This document shows positions 7,875 through 20,128 of a stretch of DNA of 26,443 nucleotides, piece after piece. The stretch is taken from contig MVAQ01000269.1 in NCBI GenBank assembly GCA_014825775.1, positions 1 through 26,443 of the forward strand, read 5' to 3'. Numbering within the stretch: the stretch's first letter is position 1; every line of letters starts with the position of its first letter. The translations under genes and the position numbers were made by a program. The stretch comes from Krasilnikovozyma curviuscula (Eukaryota > Basidiomycota > Tremellomycetes > Cystofilobasidiales > Mrakiaceae). A model generated the notes under the pieces. The model made no database searches and was not told where the DNA came from. It was given only the letters and a program-made list of their open reading frames with translations.

Positions 7875-10476
7875 ATGGCTCGTAAGTCATTTGCTGCTTC
7901 TGTTCCTTCTCCTAGCAATGAAACAGTTTGAGTCAGGGGGCTAACGTCCTTAAATTTCGGTTTCGACACCTTTTCATTTGTCCCCACCAGCAAAACACAT
8001 CCTGAACGAGCCCAAGACGTTAGTCCTCGACTCCTTGAAAGGTCTCGTCAGACTTAACCCAAACGTCGAGTTGGACGAAGAGTACAAAGGTGAGCTAATA
8101 TAAATTACTATCGCTGAACCCATCGCATTTGCCGGTCCGTAGAATTTTATTGACTGGGTGATTTTTTGTCTGGTTGGCAGTCATCTCGTTAAAGGATGTT
8201 CCTCAAGACAAGGTAGCCATCATCTCAGGAGGTGGATCAGGTGAGTTGCAAGAACAATCTTCTTAAATTCGCCGCAGCGGTCGGTCGGTGATTTCGAAGA
8301 CCCCACCTAACCCCCCTTCTTAACAAAGGACATGAGCCTGCCCATGCTTCGTTTGTTGGAAGTGGTATCTTGTCAGCTGCTGCTGCTGGTAACACGTTCG
8401 CTTCTCCCAACACGAACCAGATTAAAAAAGCTCTCGAGCTCGTCGAGAACAAGAAAGGGTGAGCTGAGCTCGTTCTCAATGTTTTTTCAAGTACCTTGAC
8501 TGATTTTTCTGGGATCTTTTAGAACTCTCATCGTCATCAAACAATATACCGGAGATGGTGAGTCTTTACCTTTGCCTAGCTGGGTCAAATGTTTCGTCAC
8601 TGACAATCGCCACTACAAATCCTTCTGCTACAGTCCTTCACTTTGGTCTAGCCAAAGAGCAATACGCAGCTGCTAACCCAGGATCAAACCTCAGATTCAT
8701 CGCTGTAGGCGAAGATGTTGCCGTTGGAAGAGGTAAGTGGTCATTCGTTCTTTCAAGCGGTGTTGCCGAGCTGATCACCGATTTGATATTTTTTTTATTT
8801 CTAAACACCACAACAGAACAGGGAAAGATGGTTGGTAGAAGAGGCCTTGCGGGAACAGTGTTGGTGTACAAGCTTGCAGGAGCCTGTGCCGCTGCCGGTG
8901 GTTCGCTCGACGAGGTGACTGAAGTCGCCGACTACGTCGCTCGACACACAGGCACCATCGGAATGGGTCTCGAGCACTGCCATGTCCCCGGAACGGCTGA
9001 ACAGCACGAATCTCACCTCGGTGAGAACCAAGCTGAGTTGGGGATGGGCATCCATAACGAGTCGGGCATCAAGACAATCGCGATCCCGACCACCAACGAC
9101 ATTGTCAAGGAGATGGTGGATAGAATTATGGATACCGAGGATAAGGACAGATCGTTCGTTCCGTTTTCTAAGACCGGAAAAGGTGACCGAGTCGTCCTTT
9201 TGGTCAACAATCTTGGCGCCGTCAGTGAATTGGAGCTCGGTGGCATCGTTGGCAGCTCAGTTGACTACTTGGAAAGTAAAGGTGTTGAAGTTGTGAGAGT
9301 TTTGGCTGGAACCTACATGGTAAGTGTATATGTGCTATTTGTTCGAGGAGAAACCTTGATTGCTGATATCACATCACACCACCATCCGCCAGTCCTCCCT
9401 CTCAATGCCAGGCTTCTCAATTACCCTCTTCCTCCTCCCATCTGCAACATCAGCATCGTCCCCGCTTTCCTTCGAAACCCTTCTCAAGTATCTCGACGCC
9501 CCCGGCGATGCCCCCGGGTGGAAATGGCACTCCGCCTCTCCCGCCGGCTCCCACTCCACTGCTGCTCCGACCAAGAAGCACGAGGAGACCACGACGTCGT
9601 CTACGTCCAGAACTGCCCCTACTGATGGAAAGCTCTTCATCAGCGCCATCAAAAAGGCATGCGAGGATGTCGTTGCTGCTGAGCCAGAGATCACTCGAAT
9701 GGACACCATCGCAGGTGAGAGTGCTTTCCTTCTAATGCCCCTCTTACAGATATTAGGTATTCTGACTGGTATCTTCTGCTATTTTGGGGTTGTTAGGTGA
9801 TGGAGATTGTGGTCTGTGTGCCAAAGCTGGCGCAGAAGGTGTCCTCGAAGCTATCTCTAGCAACGAGGTGTCGAGCACCGACGTCGTCGCCGCCATCGTT
9901 CGCATGGCTGAGGCCATGGAGAAGTACATGGACGGTACTTCTGGTGCACTATATGCTATATTCTTCAACGCCCTCGCCTCCGGCATGGCTAAGACGAAAG
10001 TGGACGTCGCTGGGTCGAAGGCATGGGCGGAGGCGCTCGATTTCGCCCTCAACTCGCTTTACACTTATACCAGAGGTGAGTTCTCTCAAGTTTTTCTTTT
10101 AATCTTTTAAACTGTTATGATGGCTGAAATTGTTGCTGTTTCTGAAGCTCGATCGCCTTCAAGGACACTGATCGACCCTCTGTCGGCATTCGTCGCTGCC
10201 TACTCGGCCAAGCCAGACGACCTAAACGGCGCTATTAAAGCCGGTGTTGATGCGGCTGCCCTGACCGTAAGATCTTCATTACCTAACTCACAACATCTGC
10301 TATGGTTCGCGTGCTAATGATTTGTTTTGGTTTGAACTCGGAAGGCGACTTATCAAGCCAAAGCTGGTCGAGCAGCGTATGTCTCGAGAGAGATGCTCAA
10401 GGAGGCTAACGTTCCTGATCCTGGTGCTCACACTGTTGGAGTTATCCTCACTGCAATTGGAAAAGTTGTTCAGTAA
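7875..10476 (+). CDS. DAK1: Dihydroxyacetone kinase (ATP-dependent, DhaK-DhaL fusion)
   Basis: Eleven exons: 7875..7881, 7991..8089, 8181..8240, 8329..8458, 8523..8557, 8634..8732, 8817..9319, 9393..9714, 9797..10075, 10148..10266 and 10345..10476. They join in frame to 594 residues, the usual length for fungal Dak (about 580-600). The N-terminal DhaK domain has GGGSGHEPAHASFVG near residues 53-67 and the GMGIHNESG motif, whose His (about residue 223) corresponds to the histidine that binds dihydroxyacetone covalently. A linker rich in Ser, Thr and Pro leads to the DhaL domain, with AGDGDCG (about 418-424), whose aspartates hold Mg-ATP. The enzyme phosphorylates dihydroxyacetone to DHAP, feeding glycerol-derived carbon into glycolysis and removing toxic dihydroxyacetone. 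The first exon is only 7 nt (ATGGCTC). Catalytic motifs are intact. Confidence 0.95.
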
Positions 10477-12168
10477 GGATTGGTAAATTGATATCTCATT
10501 GTGCGACTTATGCATCAAATTTGTTCTTGTTTCTGATGTGATGGTATTGGCAAGAAGATTCCAACTGGAGCTTGTTCTCACTCACTAAGGTTTTTTATGT
10601 AATATTCAAATTATGAAACATAATGCTTTGTAGGCCGGTATCCATAGAAGGTCCAAGGCATGAAAGGGAAATTTGGCAATAGGCTCAACCGCTTGTATAT
10701 TCCCTCCCCACAGCTCTTCACCTCTTCTTTTAAGTATTACAATCCCTGGATACTAGTTCAAGTTGGTAAGCTTTTTTGTGCCCCGGTCGCAGAGCGACAA
10801 CGATAGCTCTGTCGCAAGTGAGATGGCGAGAGCGATGGAGTAAAGATGGCTTCTCTTCGGTCCTTCAAGACGTACATGCAAACTTTTCTCATTCTTCTTA
10901 TGATAGGTCTGCTGCTTGTTGCAACTTCTGTGGTTTAGTAAGCTTGATTTTGCTAACTGCACCGTGTTCGAAACAGATATTGGTTCACAAACTAGAGTGA
11001 GACATTCGATGACGGCGGAGCGTTACTTCAAAGTTCAGAGCTTGCTGTTGTTTACCAAGGTGTTTGGAGAATTAACACAGTTGTTACCGGATTGAAAAAA
11101 ACTCTTCAGTGTTGTTCATCTCTGTCCATAGCCCCTATGAGTTCAACTGGGACGCGACGACGTGACTTCAACGACGGAGAGAAAAATCAACCAGGCGCAA
11201 TTGTAATTTTCCTTCTCGCTTTTCGCCAGACTCTCATCCAATATAATAGCTATGGGACAATATGAACACTAAGACCCTCCTTCTCTGCCTTGAAAACGCG
11301 AAAATAGTAGCCAGAGGGCGGCTGGCTGGATAAATTGCACACCAAGAGAGGCGCGCCCTCGCCTCGAATGCCTGCGCCCTCGATCCCTTCTGCCTGCCAA
11401 CTCCCAGCGAACCATCACCCTCTCACGAATCTGCCCTTCAACCCTCAATCCCACTAGCAGATACAATAAACTGCCAGGACAGTATACTGGATCAGTATCC
11501 CTCATTCAGCCGGACAGTCAATAGACACACGGTACGGTATCATTGTGCTCGCAACTTAATCTCGTGCGGTCTCAATTCTTGGTCCTGAGTGAGTCATTCA
11601 GCAGCTTTCAGAGTGGTTCAAGGGCTCTATCTGGTCAGAAAAGGTCTCGAAATGCTGTCAAGGCGTGTAGGAGAAGCTTTGGATACGAAGAATGGGTTGG
11701 AAAGGCGTCCTTTGGGCAGGAATTTTTTGCTGGAGGAGGCGTCCCGACCAAGTCATCCCTCTTTTCTCAATCCGACTGGTACCCGCCGTGTCCTTCTCTA
11801 TGTCAGAATGGAAGGGGGATGATCATAACTCGATATAAGGTTGGCTTTTCAGCGAAGGAATCGTGTTTCTGGCGACAGAAACGCTCGTCAGCTTCGCCGC
11901 ACAAGGGGAGGCAGGCGCAGGGGAGTGACTGCATAAAATCCTCACGCGTTATCTTCTTTTCGAGGCCTCTTTCGAATCCCTATTTACTCCCTTCTATCAG
12001 GCTGACTGATTTCTGTATTTTTTATTTCTGTAGGAACAACCCTTTAGCACCTTCTACGTTCTCACCAGCGCTAGTCCAGCGACGCCATTCAAAAATAAGG
12101 ACGCGCGTCATTTTCTCACCCGACTGAACCAAGTCAAACCTCGTCGGCCATAGCATCCCCTGCTGACA
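10477..12168. promoter_or_regulatory. Intergenic: DAK 3' end and forkhead promoter/leader
   Basis: About 1.7 kb between two rightward genes. The left part should contain the DAK 3' UTR. The right part holds a probable 5' leader of the forkhead gene with an intron (separate entry). Open frames inside begin at non-ATG codons or resemble no family. No RNA gene was recognised. Confidence 0.5.
11589..12033 (+). other. Probable 5' UTR intron of the forkhead gene
   Basis: A consensus GTGAGT donor at 11589 pairs with a strong 3' end: GCTGAC branch site at 12001-12006, a T-rich tract, then TAG at 12031-12033. The 445-nt intron would end 135 nt before the forkhead start codon. It is much longer than the coding introns in this window, as leader introns often are. 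This is inferred from signals only. Confidence 0.4.
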
Positions 12169-15100
12169 ATGGCACAATCCCACATTCATCACCCAGCTTA
12201 CTCTAGTGGTGTTCCTTTGCCCCGTCATCCATCCCAACTTCCGCCTCAAGCACCTCGTTCAAATCTCCCCCCACCAGCAGCACCACATTATTACGTGCCC
12301 CCACCTCGACCTGCTAACGTGTCATCCTCCTCAGCCTCACATATACAACAACCCCCATATTTCTACGGCTCCCATGCGTCCTATCAACACGGTATTCAAG
12401 CGGGCCTGTTCAGCTCGAGCCCTTTACCTGATAGACGAGCCGCGGTGGGAGGAGCAGGCAGGCCGAGCTTGGATGAAGTAATGACGTCAAACGCTGCCTC
12501 CGGAGCTCGTAGAGCCTTGAAATCAGGGGCCGCTTTGTCTGGATTGAAAAACCAGTCGTCCACCCCGAAGGAAGAACCTGCCACTGTGGTTGCGCCTGCT
12601 CCAGCGTCGTCGCGCGCACCGATCCCACCTACTTCGACGCCTTCAGCAGCGCGTCAGACGGCCCTCCCTCCATCCTCTGCAGGCCTAGCGCCAGCCAGTG
12701 TGTCGTCCACCACGAGCTCGTGGCTCCCTTTGGGCGAAGGGGAGGAGAGCGTCTTCGGAGGCGGCGACGGCGCAGAGTCGGATGTCACCAACGAGACTCC
12801 TTCTAAACGCAGCACCGACTCAAACTGTGATGCTCAAATGGAGATCAATCCTCCTGCTAGTACCGGGTGGACCACTTCTCATTGGGGAGGAGCAGTCGCA
12901 GTCTTGCATGATCCCGCGAGCAGCAGCGAGAGTGGGAGTAGGAATGACGATGGTGGTAGTTGGAGAGGTAGCAGTGAGAGCCCAGTTAAGGTCCAGCAAG
13001 TTGCTGTTTATATCCCGCAGCAGGAGAAGAAGACAAAGGATACGTCGAAGAAGAAAAAGTACGTGTGGCAGTTTGCCTTTTTAAGTCCTTCGCTTTTCGA
13101 ATATGCGGCGATCTGACCTGCTTTCTGTTCCTTTATCCAGGGCTTCCAAGCCAACTTCTTCTGCTGCTCCAGCTCAACCAACTCCCAGCAGTGGACTATT
13201 GGCGAAAATTGACCAGTCGCAGCTACAAGAAGCTGATCTCCCACCGCAGGGCATCCCACCTGGCCCAAGACCGACCACTAAGCCTCAGTTCAGCTATGCC
13301 GCTATGATTGGTCAGGCTATCTTTGCTTCGGATAGGAAGAAGCTCAGCTTGGCAGAGATTTACACGTGGATCTCGATTGCGTACCCGTTCTACAAGAAGG
13401 GCGAATCTGGCTGGATGAATAGTATTAGACACAACTTGAGTTTAAACAAGTGTTTTGAGAAGGTGAGTGTACTTCCGATCCTGAGTTATCTATCGATGAA
13501 ACAATTTACTGACCAGTCTGACTTAGGTTGAGAGAGACGTCAATGGTCCTCAAGGAAAGGGAATGCTGTGGGCGATTGTACCTGGAACTGAGTCCCAATT
13601 CGAGGGCGGAAATTTCAGAAAAATCCCAGGTCCACTTCCAGCTGGTGGAAACAAGCAGAACGGCAGTTTCACTGCCTTTGATGGATACCACTACGCCAAC
13701 AACATGCCTCCTAACTCGCTCTCCTTCATCCCATCGGCCTCTTCTTACGGACAGCATCAACCATTACCTTCTGCAGATACATGTGCTGTTGCAGGAAGCA
13801 GCAACACCGCTACCAAAAAGAGGAAGCGACCTGTTGCCAACAACAAGAGAAAGTCATTGAACTTTGATTCTGAATCTGAGGTTGAGGGCGGGGCCGAATC
13901 TGAAGAGGGTGAATGGCTTCCTCCATCGCATCAACGACCTATTATGCAACACCGAACCGACTCTACGCTCTCATCGTACTCTCAAATGATGGAGGGGAGG
14001 GAAATCAGAGAATCATCCAGCCAGCTCGTCGCTCTCTCATCGCCACATTCATCTTCCACCTCTACTGAAGACGCTGTTGTTTCTCCAGAGAAGAAAATGA
14101 AACTTTCTGGCCCTGGAACTGTCTCATGGACAACTGCTATTCCTTCCAGATCCGCGAGCAGAGCCAAATCTGAAACTCCACCACCACCAACGAGGGGCCT
14201 CCCACACCTCACCCCTTCAGCTAGCAGTCCCATCTCAAGCCCAGTGCTTGCAACCCTTCCTCGCCTTGGTGGTCATGCTTTAAACCGAAGTGGCTTGGGC
14301 GCCGTCAAAATCGCTCAGGAGCTTGACGGCGACGAAAGCGACTTGACTGACATCGGTGAGAACGATGATCCATCACCACCTGTTTCCATCGGTTCATCAG
14401 ACAAGATTTTCTCACCAAAGGAAGCCAGCTTCAACGATGGTCTTCAACCTGCTTTCCAGTTCTCATCAGCCTCTGGTTCAGCCTCTAAACAGCAGCCACC
14501 AATGTATATGCCTCCAACCTCACCTTCCCCTCGCTTTGCGGCTAAGTTCACCAACACCGGCTCGCCTGTGTCATCGATGCGTGCTACTGCCAACCGACAC
14601 GACGAAGATGATCTGGACGATGAAGCTGCTAGGATTGGCTCCCCGTCGGCTGGTTCCACCCTCAACAACGCTTTCGGCAGCATTGGTAAATATATCCAAA
14701 GCTCCCCTTTGACTCAGAGAAAAGGTCACTCAAGAGGACTCAGCGGCACCTCTGATTTATTAAACCTCAACATCAGTCTCAACACGCCTCAGATGGGCTG
14801 TTTCTCTCCTGGCAAAAACTCTGTCAGCGCGACTCCAGGAGGACCAGCTGTCAACCCATTATCCACGTCGAAGACCCACCCATTCTCTAACCTTATTCAC
14901 TCTACCCCCGTTCTCGGTGTTTCGACCGATGATAATAAAACGATCCCACCAATGAACCCGATGGATCTGATGACTTCGACGTTATCAGCGTCATCATCCA
15001 ACAACAAACTCATGAGACCACCTCAGTCCCATTCAAGAGACGTAAACCAAACGCCAAAGACGTATGGTGGCTTCGCTTCAGTCATTCATGGCACACCAGC

Positions 15101-15392
15101 GCGCACGCCCTGGTTTGCCCAGGTGAACCAGTCTCCAGCCGGCGGCGCCCTCGCGCAACACCGTGCGGAAATGGGCTATATGCACGACGAAGACGTGGAA
15201 GATTTTATGGACCCTTACGACAGTCGACGAGCCACGCTGGATGAGCTCAGACGCATCAACAACTCGTCCAAAGGCGACGGGGATCGTTCTGGAATCAAAG
15301 AGGTCTCTCATCTTGGGGGCCTTGGGTTCTCACCAGTTACTCCTGGCCCTAGTGGTGCTTGGAGAAGAGGAAGAGTTGTTCCTTCTTCATGA
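12169..15392 (+). CDS. Forkhead (winged-helix) transcription factor, 1025 aa
   Basis: Three exons: 12169..13058, 13141..13462 and 13527..15392. The ATG is supported by an in-frame TAG at 12151, six codons upstream. Residues 1-340 are low-complexity (His/Pro/Ser/Ala-rich) with a lysine cluster near 290. The forkhead domain spans about 344-428: KPQFSYAAMIGQAIFAS, then KLSLAEIYTWI, the recognition helix WMNSIRHNLSLNKCF, and wing GPQGKGMLWAIVPG. An intron falls between FEK and VERD inside the domain. A bipartite basic stretch (KKRKRP...NNKRKS) near 501-515 is a likely nuclear signal. The long C-terminal part is Ser/Pro-rich with many SP/TP sites, suggesting control by proline-directed kinases. 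No FHA domain is visible, so it is nearer the Sep1/Hcm1 type than Fkh1/Fkh2. Those family members drive periodic cell-cycle gene expression; the exact orthologue is not settled. Confidence 0.9.
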
Positions 15393-16078
15393 GTCGTCGT
15401 TGACGGCGCGCTAGTACCCATCACTTCTTATTCAACGATCCTCTTCTCTCTCTCTCCTGCACATATCGATTATGACTTTTTCTTTTCAAACTCTCTCTTG
15501 TAACGCCGCTTGGTTGGACCACTGTACTTGCGATCATATACTCTGTAATCTATCTGTTCGTTCTCCTATTCGTCTGCGACTGTCCATAATGCTTGTTCTC
15601 ATACCCTATATATACTGCCTGCTATGGAAATTACCGACCAATGGTCGTCCTGATTTCAAATTTGGTGCCATCACAAGATGCCATAATAAACGTGAGGGCC
15701 GAGCACCTATTGTACTACTTGCGCTGGGGGGCTCTACATTGCTGGTAAGCAGGACTTTAGTCTGAGTGGGCAGGTCTGAGGCAGGCAAAGGGCTATTGGT
15801 GGATCGTTAAATGGAGAGATATCATGAATAGATTCCTACTCATTTCGAGCGTTTCCGTCTCGCAATGTAGCAGAATGGTGATCCCAGGGAAAAGATAGGG
15901 ATGATATACAATTATAAGACGGGTAATGCTATAGGTTGAATAATGCAGTGGGTTTGTGATAATGATATAAGAAAATGAAATCCTCTAAAGCCAAGAGACC
16001 GAAAGAAACAAATGGGAATCAAGTTGAGAAGGAGGAAGATCCGAGTTGAGCGGGTAGAGCAAAGTTTGAAACTTCAAT
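15393..16078. other. Convergent 3' intergenic region (forkhead / adenosine kinase)
   Basis: About 690 nt between the stop codons of two convergent genes. It should hold both 3' UTRs and polyadenylation signals. The sequence is AT-richer than the flanking exons. Open frames here are short, without family similarity. Confidence 0.5.
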
Positions 16079-17826
16079 TTAGAGGACGTTGACCTTGGGG
16101 AACTTTAGTTGTGGGCCGATCTGGGATGAAAGGCAGGGCGATAGATGGAGATCAGTCACCGCGTGTAGAACTATTTAATGGTGGACTCACGAGTCCAACA
16201 GACATGGCACCACACTTGTGACCAACTTCGATAGCCTCATCAATAGTCTTTCCACTGATATAAGCACCAAGGAAACCTCCAGCAAACATGTCACCAGCTG
16301 GAATGAGACAGGACAATCGTCAGTTGACAAATCAAATAACGTTTCCGTTAACAGTGAGGGTCAGTCAGTACTCACCGCCGTTGGTGTCAACGATCTCTTC
16401 AGGGGCCAACTTGGCAACTGGGAAGACCTTTGGCTCGGCACCACCAGTCGTAGCGACGAAGGTAGAATCAGCTCCTTGGGTGATGATGACGGCTCTTGGT
16501 CTTGATGGATTGGCCTTGGAGGAGTTAGCGATGGCGGTAGCTACCGAAGCTGGGTCAGTCGACTAAGAATTAAATAGGAGCAAGGTACGATAAAGTCAAT
16601 TTTTAACCACAGGAATTCGATTGATGTAAGGGTAACTCACTTGAAGGCCGTGGGATTCAGCGTAAGCGGCGGCTTCAGATTCGTTTCCGATGATGATATC
16701 ACAGTATGGAATCATCTTGTCAACCTGCTCCTTAAAGAATTGAGGGATGAATGGAGCAGAAAGGTTCATGGCGAAGACCTACGACGACGTATAGTCACCA
16801 GCACGTCAGCGACTAAAGTAGTCTTTCGAAGTTGGAAGAAGATTTGCGCCGCTCACCTTTGAAGCACCAGAAGCACCCTTAGCAAGCTCAACAGCAGATT
16901 CAATACCGTGGGTCAAGAAGAATCCTCCGAGGTAGAAGAACTTGGCGTTGTCAACCAAAGCCTTGACGGCTGGAGTCTGCAAGTGCTCTGGCTTGAAAGA
17001 CTCCGCGGCAGCAAGGGTGGTGCAGAGGGATCTACAAAATATGTCCAAGTTACAAATCAGCTGCTGGACTTCGCTGTGAATGTTCGTTGCCCGCGGTTTC
17101 CGGACGCTACGCTACATGGACGCACCTGTCGTGTCCTGTCAAAATGACGGCACAAGCACCTGTTTTTTGTCCTTGACAAATTTGGTAGGCAGATTGCACA
17201 CCTTCCTTTTCGTTAGCAGCCTCCAATTGCTTAGCCAGATCGTCATCACCAACAGCTCCGAGGTAAGCAACTTTGCCCTCACCGAGAACGTACTGGAAAC
17301 AGCGTCAGCAAAGGAAAGAATCACATCAGAATTCTGTCCCATCTAGCTTGTTAATGTGCAAGTACTTACAGCAGCGCCTCTGGCAGCGTTTTGTGCAGCA
17401 CCGCCGGCAACGTAGACAACTGGTCCCTTGGTGATCTCCTCGTAGCTACGCAAGTCAACCAAATGTCAGAACAAAATGACCTAAAGCAGAGAAAAAGATG
17501 TTGAGAACTTACATTGGCCTGAATACAAACAGAGTTACAGCAGTTCACAACAAACAAAACGGTCAGATCCTCACTATTCACAGAGGACCAACGAAAGGAT
17601 ACTGACTGGTGCTTCTCCTCAGCAAGGATAGCATCGTTAGCCTTAAGATCATACTTCGCAAGGACGGCTTCAGCGTTGGTGTTGCATTGGATATCGAGCT
17701 GCCAATAGCAAATAGAATCAGCAAAATCGCACGATGTGAGAAAAAAGATTTCGAGAGAGGGATTTTTAAGAAGATTGAGTAACATACCAGGGGGTTTCCC
17801 ATGCAGACGAGGACTGGAGAAGACAT
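16079..17826 (-). CDS. ADO1: Adenosine kinase (PfkB family)
   Basis: Ten exons: 17826..17788, 17698..17607, 17518..17513, 17445..17370, 17292..17126, 17031..16857, 16778..16641, 16562..16376, 16297..16191 and 16120..16079. They join in frame to 342 residues, normal for eukaryotic adenosine kinase. The start MSSPVLVCMGNPLLDI carries the family's N-terminal GNPLLD. VAGGAAQNAARGAA, with the preceding YEEI, forms the substrate-side glycine motif. YLGAVGDD and FFLTHG follow. The C-terminal DTNGAGDMFAGGF is the PfkB signature holding the catalytic aspartate and anion hole. The enzyme converts adenosine plus ATP to AMP plus ADP, salvaging purines and clearing the adenosine released by S-adenosylhomocysteine breakdown. 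Exon 3 is only 6 nt. It lies about 290 nt downstream of GLE1 on the same strand. Confidence 0.95.
17513..17518 (-). other. 6-nt microexon of adenosine kinase
   Basis: GCCAAT is flanked by TATTCAG and GTAAGT. With it the protein reads EEKHQPIYEEI, matching the Pro-Ile/Leu-Tyr pattern of fungal adenosine kinases. Without it the join would read KHHYEEI, still in frame. Confidence 0.75.
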
Positions 17827-18117
17827 GTCGAAATAGATGAAACTTTGAGGTAAAGTCGTGGGTGGGAAACACTTCAGATGGCAATGAAAAGCGAAAGGGG
17901 GTTTTTTTTCTGTGCCGCTGGCGTTCATGTGAAAAACGTTCGATAAAACACAACTGTCTTCAAACTTAATGAAAGCGCGAAGACGGATTCAAACAGTATT
18001 CCTAGTAGATACAAATGAAGAGAATGAGTCTCCATCTACTCGCAATGAGTTGGGCTCTGCTGGCATTCAAGATGCAAAGATGCGACAGCACCATCCTTTC
18101 GCTACACCACGACAACT

Positions 18118-20128
18118 CTAACTCCAATTCCTTCCTTCGACACCAATCTTCCCGCTCTTTTCTAGCCCCTCCAAGACAATTTCTAGCCGAGCTCTGCCCG
18201 GTCCCTCAACAAATGCAGCCTTCTTTTCCTTCAAACCCTGCTTCAGGATCGCCCTAAACAACTTGTCGCACTGTTTGCCATAAAGCTCCTTTAGTCGCGT
18301 GTATGTAATCTCAATGAATGTTGCCATTATCTTGGGCTGAATGGGGAGCGATGACAGTGGCTGTCGTAGTGAAAGTGCGATCCAGTCCCACGCTGCCGAA
18401 GGTCGAAACTGAGGTGGTATTTGCTCAAGAAGCGTTGGGTTTGATTGGAGGGAGAGTGATAGTGGTTCTAGTAGTTTTGTTGCGTCGGTCTGGGTTATCG
18501 CAGAGTAAAGAGCGATGATTCCACCCTGTCGACTCTCGTAGTCCATTGAGGTTTCACCTGCGACCTGACCAAGTGTCCTCCGATACTCATCATCCGTTTG
18601 TCCCGCACCTCGAAGAGGATAAAAGGGTAGAACCAAGGGGCACTTCTTGACCAGTCGACACATGAGGATCTCTCCCAGCTGGGAGTGACCAAGTAGGATG
18701 AGGGCGACGACTAATCTGGCCAGTGGGAATACGGATGGTAGGTTGGCTGTAACTTCTGTTATTGATTGATTGATGAGGAGTTTCGAGATGTGATTTAAGA
18801 TGTAGCTGTATATTTGGGGGTTTGAAGCGTTGAGTGCGGCTGTCAAGATTTGGTGGATTTCGCTCGTCTTTAGGTAACAGGGGAAACATAACGTTAGAAT
18901 GAGTTATGATAACAGTAACTGAACCAAGAAACCTACAATTCGAAGTCCCACTGCTTGGTCGTTTGTGATTTGTCCAATCTTCGGTGTAATTTCCCTCTTT
19001 ACCGCGCCAACCTTCTTCCTCCATTCTTTGTCATCTTTCACTGGATTGATGACATCTACCTTGAGTTTCTGAGGATACGTATGAGATAAAACCAAAATTG
19101 CAGTCAGCTGGCCGTTAAGTGGTAGAGTGACTGGAAAGAACTCCGTGAAACTCACCGACATAGCTACTACCCATTTCTGGTACTGAGCAGCTTGCGCTTT
19201 AAAAGACCCAAATGCTTCGTCTGCCTCACTCTGAATTTTCGCAGCAGCTGTCGCTTCAGCTTCTTTAGCAGCCTGCTCAGTCGCCACTTTAGCCTTCCTC
19301 TCCTCCTCCTCCTTGATCTTTCTTATTTCGTCCTCTTTCCTCTTCTTCTCAGCATCTGCCTGAGCCTTCTGCTCCTCCTTCTGCCGCTGTAACTTGGCAG
19401 CAGCTTCTCTCTCAGCCTCACGCTTCCTAATTTCTTCACCTTCTGCTTTCGAAATGGCACCTTCAATAGCATCCCAGAATGACCTGTTTCGAGCTTCAAA
19501 TGCAGATATGTGCTCTGCCTCCTGCTTTCTATGGGTGACAGTAAGAGTTTGCAGCAAGGACGAGACAGCTGAAAGCTCCAAATCGGAAGCTTGGGTTTGG
19601 GCGTTCTGTGTATTCTGTAATGTTGAAGCTCTCAGAGCTGTCAGGTGCGAGTGCCTAGCGGTGGAATGTACTGTTGCTTGACGCTATCACCATCCAAGTA
19701 AGATGAGGAGAGAAAACATTCCAACTGTCAGCTTCAAGCTGACAGAATGACGAGGAGAAAGGTTTGAACTCACCCAGGCCATAGACTGATATTTCTTGTC
19801 ATACTCCTCCAATGGATCCCTATACGACTCGTACTTCCGAGGAGAAGGGCTGGGTATGGATGCTGATAAGGCAGTAGCTGCCTTCATCGGCGAGGAAAAT
19901 GCATTGTCGTCCTCATCGTCGAAGCTGTCCTCACCATCCGATGACGCAGAAGGATCAGAATCAGAGCTAAATACACAGAGAGAGAGATGAATTTAGTTAG
20001 TATGTAAAAGATTATGCTTTAAAATTCGAAACGTACTCGTATGAGAATTTCATCGAAGAACCATTGGATGGTGGTGGTAGAGTGAGTTGTTTCAACGAAC
20101 ATAGGTCTAAGTAATTTGCAGTCGCCAT
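18118..20128 (-). CDS. GLE1: mRNA export factor GLE1
   Basis: Five exons: 20128..20037, 19966..19774, 19683..19156, 19068..18937 and 18867..18118. They join in frame to 564 residues, similar to yeast Gle1. The N-terminal part has an acidic Ser/Asp-rich stretch (about 32-55). A long charged coiled coil rich in Glu, Lys, Arg and Ala runs from about 170 to 245. The C-terminal all-helical GLE1 domain (about 272-545) includes KLKVDVINPVKDD, the KIGQITND helix, PLARLVVALILLGHSQLGEILM and the CPLVLPFYP segment. Gle1 sits on the cytoplasmic face of the nuclear pore and, with inositol hexakisphosphate, activates the DEAD-box ATPase Dbp5 to release exported mRNPs. The start codon lies only 178 nt from the stop of the upstream gene. 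Confidence 0.93.

Noticed and set aside
9360..9800. Separate 146-codon gene within dihydroxyacetone kinase
   Set aside because: It is simply exon 8 of the kinase read with adjoining intron sequence. The part MPGFSITLFLLPSAT continues the DhaK-DhaL protein.
11543..12127. 194-codon plus-strand open frame upstream of the forkhead gene
   Set aside because: It begins at a non-ATG codon, has no recognisable domain and overlaps the probable leader intron.
13223..13432. Antisense frame over the forkhead domain
   Set aside because: The sense strand encodes a complete forkhead motif here; the antisense frame has no similarity to anything known.
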